The position numbers and the translations under genes are program-made. From positions 1 through 5,615 of the forward strand of contig WAMJ01000214.1 of NCBI GenBank assembly GCA_015522385.1: a DNA stretch of 5,615 nt. The letters run 5' to 3'. Source of the DNA: Candidatus Heimdallarchaeota archaeon. Lineage in GTDB: Archaea > Asgardarchaeota > Heimdallarchaeia > Heimdallarchaeales > Kariarchaeaceae. The notes below the pieces were generated by a model. The model was not told the origin of the DNA and made no database searches. It saw nothing but the letters and a program-made list of their open reading frames with translations. How positions within the stretch are numbered: the first letter of the stretch is position 1; every line of letters starts with the position of its first letter. This document shows positions 1 through 5,242 of this stretch, one piece after another.

Positions 1-269
1 ATCCCTTCCTTTCCGTGTATGTCATTCCTCTTGACCACAACTCGTCCCGGTTTCTTGTTGAGTACCATACTGTAGGCAGGACAGTATTGACAGGGATGAT
101 CACCCTCCTTTTCTAGGTAGTCCCAGCGATTGTAACACATCTTCCGGGGAGTATGCCCAAAGAGCTCTTTCATTGCCCTGTTCTCGTAGATCAAACTCCT
201 GTCTGGGTTCTGTACACTAATCGCTAAAGGGATAGTCTCAAGTATCTCCTCAGCTAGGTTAGAGTACAT
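1..269 (-). CDS. PAS-domain protein, N-terminal part (cut by left edge)
   Basis: The reading frame is open from an ATG at 267-269 to the left edge and gives 89 residues. Residues 5-40 read as the start of a PAS fold: a helix, then IPLAISVQNPDRSLIYENRA and KELFG, the usual run of a first strand, a turn and the helix that closes the ligand pocket. Three cysteines follow: C45 (KMCYN) and the pair C60/C63 (HPCQYCP). This C-x14-C-x2-C arrangement recurs in a set of PAS domains where it may bind a metal or cofactor or form disulfides; the ligand is not shown here. PAS domains sense redox, gases or small molecules and usually feed a kinase, regulator or further PAS modules, but the output domain lies outside the window. 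The start is backed by a good TATA box about 26 bp upstream, so the transcript is probably leaderless. The PAS call is fairly safe; the overall function is unknown. Confidence 0.8.
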   Translation of the reverse strand, partial: MYSNLAEEILETIPLAISVQNPDRSLIYENRAMKELFGHTPRKMCYNRWDYLEKEGDHPCQYCPAYSMVLNKKPGRVVVKRNDIHGKEG

Positions 270-290
270 TACAATATCCTATACGTGATT

Positions 291-300
291 GTATTTAAAC
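291..300 (-). promoter_or_regulatory. TATA box of the PAS gene
   Basis: Read on the minus strand this is GTTTAAATAC, very close to the archaeal TATA consensus. Its centre is about 26 bp from the ATG at 269, so transcription should begin at or next to the start codon (leaderless). The rest of the 270-380 gap has no clear gene or strong terminator. Confidence 0.65.
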
Positions 301-380
301 TCTACCTATAATTCAACCCATTAATCCGTAGAGGGCTATAACACAAAAGTTGAGGAGATATTCGGTTCGCTCCAAAAGGC

Positions 381-776
381 TTATTCCATCTTTTTGAACC
401 CAATGGACTCTAAAGCATTGACTGCTTCTTCGATCATATCGTCCTTTACGAGGATATGGTCAGTGCTGAACGCAGAGATAGAAAAGATGGAAATGTTTCT
501 CTCTGCCAGTACCTTAGAGACGGAGGCAATGAATCCTACGAGCTCAAATGGCATCTCTACTTTGAATGTGATGATTCTCCAGTTGGGATCGAGGGCATCG
601 ATGCAATCTGCTGTCAAGGAGTGTTTGGCCTTGTACTGCTCCATAATGAGTGTGATCTCGGATCCATCGTTGATGGCTGCGAACACGCCAGGTAGTGTTT
701 TGGTAGTCCTTAGGATGGCGTACTTGTCCTTACTGACCGAGAATATCCCCCCCTCAATGATATCTTCTACTTTCAC
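381..776 (-). CDS. ACT-domain protein (COG3603-like, ACT_7/CASTOR type)
   Basis: A complete 131-residue protein, the usual length of the COG3603 family. Residues 16-60 form a first ACT-like half, with KYAILRTTK and the GSEITLIMEQY stretch that matches the family's 'dE-s-iv-e' strand. Residues 66-127 are the second, clearer ACT unit: WRIITFKVEMPFELVGFIAS, then a helix, then the family signature ISIFSISAFSTDHILVKDD and a closing helix. Double ACT units of this kind bind amino acids or similar small ligands at domain interfaces; the ligand here is unknown. No catalytic domain is fused, so a sensory or regulatory role is the natural inference. The start is GTG. The ATG a few bases upstream is out of frame, and an AGGA element sits 6 bp before the GTG. 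It follows the methyltransferase gene by 22 bp on the same strand, so co-transcription is likely. Confidence 0.88.
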   Translation of the reverse strand: MKVEDIIEGGIFSVSKDKYAILRTTKTLPGVFAAINDGSEITLIMEQYKAKHSLTADCIDALDPNWRIITFKVEMPFELVGFIASVSKVLAERNISIFSISAFSTDHILVKDDMIEEAVNALESIGFKKME

Positions 777-782
777 GATTCA

Positions 783-786
783 TCCT
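783..786 (-). promoter_or_regulatory. Shine-Dalgarno core for the ACT gene
   Basis: Minus-strand AGGA sits 6 bp before the GTG at 776 and can pair with the 16S 3' end. It supports the GTG start and internal translation initiation within the operon, unlike the leaderless first genes. Confidence 0.4.
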
Positions 787-798
787 TAAATCCCCCCT

Positions 799-1284
799 TT
801 ATTCGTGTATCTGCAGAAAGTTGGACTTGTGAATAATCATGGAGTATTTGGTTCTATAGCCGTCGGCAAGCTCGGTGTAGCCCACCCCGTTATGGTTGAG
901 AGGATCAAAGGGATAAGTCACCCACGGGAGCTCATCCCTGTACTCCACAACCAGAACGAACCCTCCGTCCTGAATTGTCCGGAAGATCTCCTCTAGTGCA
1001 GTACTGTGATCCTTGAGGTAGTGAAGAACCTGTGCCGCAATTGCTGCGGAGAACGATGATCTCCTGAAGGGGATTCTTCTGATGTCTGCGGCCACCGAGT
1101 TGCGGGCAGAGACTTCAGGATTAACGTCAAGGAGCACGACCTCTGTGCCATGGGAGAAGTGATTCCATACGTCAGCAAACACCCCTTCTCCCGCACCCAG
1201 ATCTACCACCACCGGAACCTTGTGATCTGCTTTGACCACGAGTGGTAACATCCTCTGTACAGGATCAGACCTCTTCCAGCTCAT
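799..1284 (-). CDS. Small class I SAM-dependent methyltransferase
   Basis: 161 residues from the ATG at 1282-1284, ending TAA. The Rossmann-like SAM fold is clear: motif I VVVDLGAGEG at 25-34 (the glycine-rich SAM loop), the acidic post-I residue D53 in VVLLDVNPE that would hold the ribose hydroxyls, D68 in ADIRRIPF near the adenine site, the strand AAIAAQVLHYL at 80-90, and QDGGFVLVVEYR at 105-116 for the next turn and strand. This is the Methyltransf_11 pattern seen in UbiE-like and many uncharacterised enzymes; the substrate cannot be told. The protein is short, with only about 45 residues after the core. The frame stays open to a TTG at 1350 (183 residues). I prefer the ATG because the extra residues look unlike this fold and a TATA-like box is centred 25 bp upstream of the ATG. 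It is the first gene of a probable operon with the ACT protein. Confidence 0.85.
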   Translation of the reverse strand: MSWKRSDPVQRMLPLVVKADHKVPVVVDLGAGEGVFADVWNHFSHGTEVVLLDVNPEVSARNSVAADIRRIPFRRSSFSAAIAAQVLHYLKDHSTALEEIFRTIQDGGFVLVVEYRDELPWVTYPFDPLNHNGVGYTELADGYRTKYSMIIHKSNFLQIHE

Positions 1285-1304
1285 AGTCAAGGACAGGTTT
1301 CCCG

Positions 1305-1313
1305 AATTATTTA
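1305..1313 (-). promoter_or_regulatory. TATA-like box of the methyltransferase gene
   Basis: On the minus strand this reads TAAATAATT, preceded by the purine-rich GGAAAGG that could act as a BRE. It is centred 25 bp before the ATG at 1284, which would give a leaderless message. It competes with the element at 1331-1340, which would give a leader of about 25 nt instead. Confidence 0.4.
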
Positions 1314-1330
1314 CCTTTCCAACGAAGAAG

Positions 1331-1340
1331 CTTATATTTG
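1331..1340. promoter_or_regulatory. TATA-like element readable in both directions
   Basis: CTTATATTTG on plus, CAAATATAAG on minus. In the plus direction it is about 29 bp upstream of the ATG at 1365. In the minus direction it would start transcription near 1309, ahead of the methyltransferase ATG. It also falls inside the optional N-terminal extension of the methyltransferase (TTG at 1350), which argues against that extension. Confidence 0.4.
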
Positions 1341-1364
1341 GAACTGACAATGCACTCTGTGGAG

Positions 1365-1487
1365 ATGAGAGAATACTTACTGTACACTGCCAATGTCCCC
1401 TGGATTCAGAGAAGGGAGACTGCTTCAGTGACGTTCGTAAAAGAGGGATGTACGATATGCGGCACTACCCTGTGGATAATCACATAG
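1365..1487 (+). CDS. Small hypothetical protein with a CxxC motif (40 codons)
   Basis: ATG at 1365-1367, stop TAG at 1485-1487. The 40-residue product has a CTIC pair (C29/C32) that could be half of a zinc knuckle. An upstream in-frame ATG at 1350 exists but lies only about 10 bp from the TATA-like element at 1331-1340, so 1365 is the better start. The stop is directly followed by the ATG of the next ORF in the same frame. The two may therefore be translationally coupled, may be one gene split by a nonsense change, or could be joined by reading the amber codon through. I do not recognise the family, and at this length the ORF could be chance. Confidence 0.35.
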   Translation: MREYLLYTANVPWIQRRETASVTFVKEGCTICGTTLWIIT

Positions 1488-1778
1488 ATGGATGATAGGA
1501 TCGATGATAGTCTCAGACAACTTCTGGAGGAGGAGGTAGAGTATGACGATTTCCCTGAAACATATGAAGGAGGCAAGGTCAGGAAGACTATCATCTACAA
1601 TAAGACCAATCTCCTATGTGACAGGAACTACTACGTGCATAAGGCCAATTTGTGGATTATAGGAGAATGTAGTAAGTTCGTCTTGGGAACATTTACAGAC
1701 ACCTTGAGGATAATATCAGGGGCTTTAGCAAGACAGAGATATGAGAGACATCTAAGAGAATCCCATAAAAAGAGATAG
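1488..1778 (+). CDS. Hypothetical small protein (96 aa)
   Basis: ATG directly after the TAG of the preceding ORF, in the same frame, ending TAG. Residues 1-30 are strongly acidic (runs of D and E), the middle has NLLCDRNYYVHKANLWIIGE with C44 and C61, and the end is strongly basic (ARQRYERHLRESHKKR, residues 81-96). Codon use resembles the neighbours (AGA/AGG arginine, mixed third positions) and no overlapping frame looks better, so it is probably coding. The family is not recognised. No convincing Shine-Dalgarno element precedes it, which fits translational coupling to, or fusion with, the 40-codon ORF. It ends 12 bp from the convergent membrane-protein gene. Confidence 0.5.
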   Translation: MDDRIDDSLRQLLEEEVEYDDFPETYEGGKVRKTIIYNKTNLLCDRNYYVHKANLWIIGECSKFVLGTFTDTLRIISGALARQRYERHLRESHKKR

Positions 1779-1788
1779 ACTGCTTGAA

Positions 1789-1808
1789 ATCTACCTGAAA
1801 AGGTAGGT
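1789..1808. terminator. 8-bp hairpin with GAAA loop at the convergent gene ends
   Basis: The arms ATCTACCT (1789-1796) and AGGTAGGT (1801-1808) pair over 8 bp with one G-T wobble. The inner 6 bp are perfect, and the loop is GAAA, a stable GNRA tetraloop in the rightward transcript. It lies 11 nt after the TAG of the 96-residue ORF and contains the TAG and last codons of the leftward membrane gene. No U-tract follows, so it is not a typical archaeal terminator. It could set or protect an mRNA 3' end, or be chance. Confidence 0.35.
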
Positions 1809-2855
1809 GAGTTCCTTCCTAATAACAACATCAGCCTCCAGATACGGGTGCTCTTCCAGCATGTCAAGAACCTTTGAGATTCCTACCAATACTGGAGGAA
1901 GCTTCCTCTCTGTGATGACGAATGCGAGGTAGTTTATAGACTCGAAAATCAGGATTTCATTGTCGAGGTAAGTGATCGACCTTGGGTACTTGTCCCGATC
2001 AATCAGGGCCGAGAGGAGTTCGAAGGTTCCCTGAAGTGCCCGAGTGTAAGTCTGTTCATTCTGCTTCCCACCGGAGAAGACAATCGAGTAAACCACTCTC
2101 CAACCGCTTTTCTCCGTGATGAGGATGAGCTGGGTTCCATGAGAGTAGGGGATGAAGATGTAGGGATCTACGACAATTGAGAGGGAGATGAGGAAGAGAC
2201 CTGCAGGGTAGAAGAGAAGGAAGTAGAGACTGGTGGTTGAAAACTGCCTCTCGATGACTGCAACTACGAATGAAATGAAGAGAAGGAACAGACCTGAGAG
2301 GAGAAGAAGACCTCCTTTTGTCCTCTCCTTACCGCTGAGGGCACGAATAATGAGTACTATAATCCTGTATACAATTGAGAGAACCACGAAGGCAAGAATA
2401 TTGATTGACCACATCGGTTTAAAGACCACCCCCCACGAATCTTCAACAGGAACTGCCCGTACGAATCTGAGAGATCCGCCCATGAGGAAGACGGCCAGGA
2501 GCAAGTTGATCATCTGTGATGGTTGTATCCGAGATCCTAAGAGTGACTTCATGGAGAAATAAATGACTACAAATGAGGCAATTAGTAGAGCGATACCCGA
2601 GGAAATGAGAGCTGTGGCCAGACCTGTGTTCCACGGGGTCACGGGGAGAAAAACACTCAAGGCTACCTCTGCCGTTATGTGTGGGAAGAGAAGAGCAAGA
2701 CCCATCGCCATCCCCGCGTATTCCCGTATCCCCCTCTGGACGTACAGAGTCAGCAAACTCACGACAGACACGGTGAGGAGGAGGAAACTGACCACAAGCT
2801 CAGCAATTATGATGTCAATAATAATGGATATCACATCGTGAATTAAAAGATTCAT
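1791..2855 (-). CDS. 7-TM membrane protein with C-terminal longin/roadblock-like domain
   Basis: 354 residues. About seven membrane helices can be seen at roughly 10-38, 46-70, 78-102, 113-130, 148-170, 182-202 and 208-230, with basic connecting stretches such as RALSGKERTK (171-180). After VDPYIFIPYSHG comes a soluble domain at about 241-354 with strands LILIT, WRVVYSIVF, a helix (TYTRALQGTFELLSALI), strands SITYLDNEILIF and YLAFVITER, and a last helix. This strand-strand-helix-strand-strand-helix order fits longin/roadblock/profilin-like modules, known elsewhere as small-GTPase partners; that assignment is inference. The same layout is found in the divergent gene at 3097-4308, and the soluble domains align. 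A receptor or membrane scaffold is the simplest guess. The start is fixed by a TGA two codons upstream in frame. No strong TATA box is visible at 25 bp; a weak one may lie near 2881-2890. The gene ends in TAG. Confidence 0.8.
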   Translation of the reverse strand: MNLLIHDVISIIIDIIIAELVVSFLLLTVSVVSLLTLYVQRGIREYAGMAMGLALLFPHITAEVALSVFLPVTPWNTGLATALISSGIALLIASFVVIYFSMKSLLGSRIQPSQMINLLLAVFLMGGSLRFVRAVPVEDSWGVVFKPMWSINILAFVVLSIVYRIIVLIIRALSGKERTKGGLLLLSGLFLLFISFVVAVIERQFSTTSLYFLLFYPAGLFLISLSIVVDPYIFIPYSHGTQLILITEKSGWRVVYSIVFSGGKQNEQTYTRALQGTFELLSALIDRDKYPRSITYLDNEILIFESINYLAFVITERKLPPVLVGISKVLDMLEEHPYLEADVVIRKELTYLFR

Positions 2856-2929
2856 GATTCACGGATAAGATGTAGAACTGCGATCTATTCGATTTTCAGA
2901 CCTGTAGATATGAACAGACATTGCGAAAA

Positions 2930-3031
2930 ATGCAAATTGATTTCCCAGCAGAAATTAATATAATTTTTTACATAATTGTGTTATCCATTTTCATTTCCTT
3001 CACTATACTACAGTCCATAACGGTGAAATAA
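2930..3031 (+). CDS. Possible small single-helix membrane peptide (33 aa)
   Basis: ATG to TAA, 33 codons. A polar start (MQIDFPAEIN) is followed by a nearly unbroken hydrophobic stretch (IIFYIIVLSIFISFTIL, residues 11-27) and a short polar tail ending in K. This is the shape of a small single-pass membrane peptide. It lies between two polytopic membrane genes. Against it: there is no Shine-Dalgarno element, only a weak TATA-like GTAGATATG about 22 bp upstream, and T-rich DNA gives hydrophobic translations by chance. Confidence 0.25.
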   Translation: MQIDFPAEINIIFYIIVLSIFISFTILQSITVK

Positions 3032-3065
3032 TCCATACACGTCGCCATCCGAGACATCCGACCTA

Positions 3066-3074
3066 GGTTTTTAT
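3066..3074 (+). promoter_or_regulatory. TATA-like box of the rightward membrane gene
   Basis: GGTTTTTAT is centred about 27 bp before the ATG at 3097. The implied transcription start falls on the start codon, so the message is probably leaderless. It probably also drives the TPR-like gene that follows. Confidence 0.5.
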
Positions 3075-3096
3075 CGAATGATATCTATTACTACAC

Positions 3097-4308
3097 ATGG
3101 AAAGTTCCAGTAGGTTCTACCAAGGGATCATCCTGATCTTCATAGTGAACCTGCTATCGGTAACACTTCCACTATTTCAAGTAGAGATCGACCTCAACAG
3201 GAAACTCGCATTGGTCTTGGGATTCAGGATACTTCTCATTGCAAGTGGGGTATTCCTCCTTACAACAATGATCCTGACATACCTGAAGAACAGAGGAACT
3301 GTGATCAGGTTCCTAATGCTGTCACTGACCTTCTACCTCCTTTCCTTCATATCCGAGTACTTCTTCATCGTGGCCATCAATAGCAATATCAGATGGTTCT
3401 ACCAGAATTTCATCCTTATGTCACTGCTCGTCGCAATCTCTCTAGGTTCACTCTTTTACACCGCGTTCATAGTACGGGTTACAGACCCTGAAAGATCCAC
3501 AAGAATCCTCTGGTTACCAATCCTCTACACAGGAATACTTCTTGGATACTTCATTCTCGGGGATCCAAACCTTGTTCTCAGGAGTTTCAATCCCTCCATT
3601 GGCTACTACCAGATCAGTCTGGTGTTACACCCATTCATCGTCCTCATGAATGTTGTCAACTACTCCTACATAGGCATCTACTCAATCCTGCAAACAGTTG
3701 TGAGGGCACGGATGGGAGAAGGCTACAGGAGAAAACGCTATATTGTTACAACTGGGATAATCGGGACATTCTTTGGAATTGGAATAATATACAGTATTGG
3801 CTACAATTTGGAAAAAAATACACTCAGCTACATATACCTTGATTTCTTTGTACCCCTCTGCATCTTCATCTTCACTATCTTCATGTTCACCCCCTACCTC
3901 TCGGATACAAAATTGGTGCGATTCTTCGCCCTCCGTGTAGAGCACTTCTACATCGTGGGGGAGGACGGGCTCCCGTACCTGAGCATCGACTTCGAGATGT
4001 CCCACCAGATGTCGGATGAAATGCTAGTATCCGCGGCGATCTCAGCCATCCAGAGCATAATGTACGACATAGGTATGGGGTTCTCACCGCTGAGGAAGAT
4101 CGAATTGGAGGAGCGTAAGATCCTCTTCTACGGGAACAACCAGTATATCTATGCCCTTGTCACCCGTGAGGTCACGAACTTCCTCGAGGACCTGATACTC
4201 AATGTCGGGCTGGAGCTGGATAAGGTTCTCACAGAGCTCCCGAAGGAGATGATCGCCCTCGACGAAAGAGTCGCCCAAGTAATATCCGACCACTTCGGAG
4301 TCCTATAG
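3097..4308 (+). CDS. 7-8-TM membrane protein with C-terminal longin/roadblock-like domain
   Basis: 403 residues. Membrane helices lie at roughly 9-27, 38-62, 71-92, 103-126, 137-154, 172-200, 217-235 and 247-265, with a basic loop RARMGEGYRRKRY (203-215). The linker FTPYLSDTKLVRFFALRVE leads to a soluble domain at about 282-380: strands FYIVGEDGLPYLSIDFE, helix DEMLVSAAISAIQSIMYDIG, strands LRKIELEERKILFYG and QYIYALVTRE, and helix FLEDLILNVGLELDKVL. A further helix ends the protein. The GxPxxS strand turn and the order of elements are typical of longin/roadblock-like modules that bind small GTPases or dimerise. The assignment is from pattern only. It matches the C-terminal domain of the divergent gene, for example ERKILFYGNNQYIYALVTRE against DNEILIFESINYLAFVITER. 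Base composition rises sharply from the membrane part to the soluble part. The gene ends in TAG, 30 bp before the TPR-like gene. Confidence 0.82.
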   Translation: MESSSRFYQGIILIFIVNLLSVTLPLFQVEIDLNRKLALVLGFRILLIASGVFLLTTMILTYLKNRGTVIRFLMLSLTFYLLSFISEYFFIVAINSNIRWFYQNFILMSLLVAISLGSLFYTAFIVRVTDPERSTRILWLPILYTGILLGYFILGDPNLVLRSFNPSIGYYQISLVLHPFIVLMNVVNYSYIGIYSILQTVVRARMGEGYRRKRYIVTTGIIGTFFGIGIIYSIGYNLEKNTLSYIYLDFFVPLCIFIFTIFMFTPYLSDTKLVRFFALRVEHFYIVGEDGLPYLSIDFEMSHQMSDEMLVSAAISAIQSIMYDIGMGFSPLRKIELEERKILFYGNNQYIYALVTREVTNFLEDLILNVGLELDKVLTELPKEMIALDERVAQVISDHFGVL

Positions 4309-4323
4309 CCTTATCAATCAGTA

Positions 4324-4329
4324 GGGGGT
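4324..4329 (+). promoter_or_regulatory. Possible Shine-Dalgarno element for the TPR-like gene
   Basis: GGGGGT ends 9 bp before the GTG at 4339 and can pair partly with the 16S 3' end. It favours the GTG over the ATG at 4337, which is out of frame. Confidence 0.35.
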
Positions 4330-4338
4330 TGGTTACAT

Positions 4339-5217
4339 GTGGAAGACGCATTGAGAGACTTACCAGACCACCTCTTACTTGATCGGATCATGTCACTGAA
4401 TCTCGATCCTGCTGACGAGCTGGAGCTTATTGAGAGATACGAAGCGAGGATCGGGAATGATTCGGTTCTTCGGAAGATCGAGCTGCTCTATGCCACAGGA
4501 GATCATGTAAGAGCAGTGGAGCTCGCAAAGCAAGAGGAGTCAGCAGAGGCACAGTACTTTTTGGGAACAGTCACGGGGGATGGGCAGTACTTCGAGCAGG
4601 CACTCGACACCTTGATCGGAAAGCGGAGAGATGACCCACTTCTTGGACGCGTTGTTGACGGACTAGCGGACCTCTATTTCGGATCTGGAAGTATCCACGA
4701 GTTCGTCTCACTCCACAAAAGGGTGGCTAACATTGGAGAGAATCCGATATACTTTGAGAGGCTCGCACTTGGTAACATTCTACTGGGCAAACTTGATAGG
4801 GGACAAAAATATCTCGAGATGTTCGAGGAGCTCATTAGCACACCTAGTCAGAAAGCAAGGTACAGTGTACTCCTCGCCTTGATACACTCCATTAGAGGGG
4901 ACAGTACCACCGCCTTAACTGTGCTGGAGAAGTACGCAAACCTGCGTATGAACGACACCGACCCCTTCTCAAACACGCTGTACTACCTTGTCCTTGCCCG
5001 TCTGTTTGGGATGGATGAGGTTCCCAGTTACGAGATCGACGAGAACCTGTGCATAGCCCGGGCCCTCTCGATAAGCCGAGACAACGTTGTCGGAACATAC
5101 CTGTCCGTGCTGACTGAGATTGAGTTAGGGGGAGAGAAAGAGGGTGAGATTGATGATCTGTTGTCCTTGTACCCAGGGCTGTCCGTGATCAAGTGGTCTG
5201 CAGGGGCAAGTCCTTAA
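4339..5217 (+). CDS. TPR-like helical repeat protein
   Basis: 292 residues, GTG start, TAA stop, no membrane helix and no signal peptide, so probably cytoplasmic. It is built of paired amphipathic helices with TPR-like spacing. The clearest units are at about 43-66 (LRKIELLYATGDHVRAVELAKQE), 70-92 (YFLGTVTGDGQYFEQALDTL), 136-165 (YFERLALGNILLGKLDRGQKYLEMFEEL) and 172-199 (LLALIHSIRGDSTTALTVLEKYA). Each has the helix, G/N turn, helix, A-L pattern of the family. The repeats are degenerate and no catalytic motif is seen. Such proteins hold partners together, so it may be a scaffold for the membrane protein encoded just upstream; that is inference from the 30-bp spacing. An alternative ATG is codon 18. 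A weak TATA-like CTTATCA at 4311-4317 could add an internal promoter. The next gene begins 25 bp after the stop. Confidence 0.75.
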   Translation: MEDALRDLPDHLLLDRIMSLNLDPADELELIERYEARIGNDSVLRKIELLYATGDHVRAVELAKQEESAEAQYFLGTVTGDGQYFEQALDTLIGKRRDDPLLGRVVDGLADLYFGSGSIHEFVSLHKRVANIGENPIYFERLALGNILLGKLDRGQKYLEMFEELISTPSQKARYSVLLALIHSIRGDSTTALTVLEKYANLRMNDTDPFSNTLYYLVLARLFGMDEVPSYEIDENLCIARALSISRDNVVGTYLSVLTEIELGGEKEGEIDDLLSLYPGLSVIKWSAGASP

Positions 5218-5225
5218 GTATATAT
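5215..5225 (+). promoter_or_regulatory. TATA box of the RCK-type gene, overlapping the upstream stop
   Basis: TAAGTATATAT begins on the TAA of the TPR-like gene and is centred about 23 bp before the GTG at 5243. It suggests an independent promoter giving a leaderless message. An AGGA at 5233-5236 also offers a Shine-Dalgarno site 6 bp before the GTG when read through from upstream. Confidence 0.55.
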
Positions 5226-5242
5226 TCCCCAAAGGACGATAT

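Larger units (their letters stand above)
2856..3096. other. Divergent AT-rich intergenic region
   Basis: 241 bp between the starts of the two membrane-protein genes. The core at about 2937-2995 is very AT-rich with several TATA-like runs (for example AATTAATATAATTTTTTAC), so it probably holds promoter or operator sites for both directions. The plus gene has its own TATA at 3066-3074. A leftward message from the AT-rich core would carry a leader of roughly 70-80 nt. The only ORF of note is the short one at 2930-3031. Confidence 0.5.

Noticed and set aside
301..380. Terminator or small gene between the ACT gene and the PAS gene
   Set aside because: Only short T-runs are present on the minus strand, with no convincing hairpin and no ORF with coding character.
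394..789. Long plus-strand ORF opposite the ACT gene
   Set aside because: It mirrors the ACT gene exactly. The minus-strand product has a clear family signature, while this one is low in complexity with no recognisable domain.
1285..1350. N-terminal extension of the methyltransferase to a TTG at 1350
   Set aside because: The extension covers both TATA-like elements, is unlike the fold, and the internal ATG at 1284 lies at the right distance from a TATA box.
1485..1487. Genome-wide recoding of TAG as a sense codon
   Set aside because: Three other genes in the window end naturally at TAG, with sensible protein ends and neighbouring gene boundaries.
2233..2841. Plus-strand ORFs opposite the leftward membrane gene (2233-2562 and 2563-2841)
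   Set aside because: They are antisense to well-defined membrane helices, rich in R and T from the reverse complement, and lack promoters or family features.
3682..4293. Minus-strand ORFs inside the rightward membrane gene and its soluble domain
   Set aside because: These are shadows of a convincing coding frame, with compositions (H, C and E runs, or R, S and P runs) typical of antisense reading.
4337..4339. ATG just upstream of the TPR-like gene
   Set aside because: It is out of frame with the 292-residue product; the overlapping GTG at 4339 is in frame.
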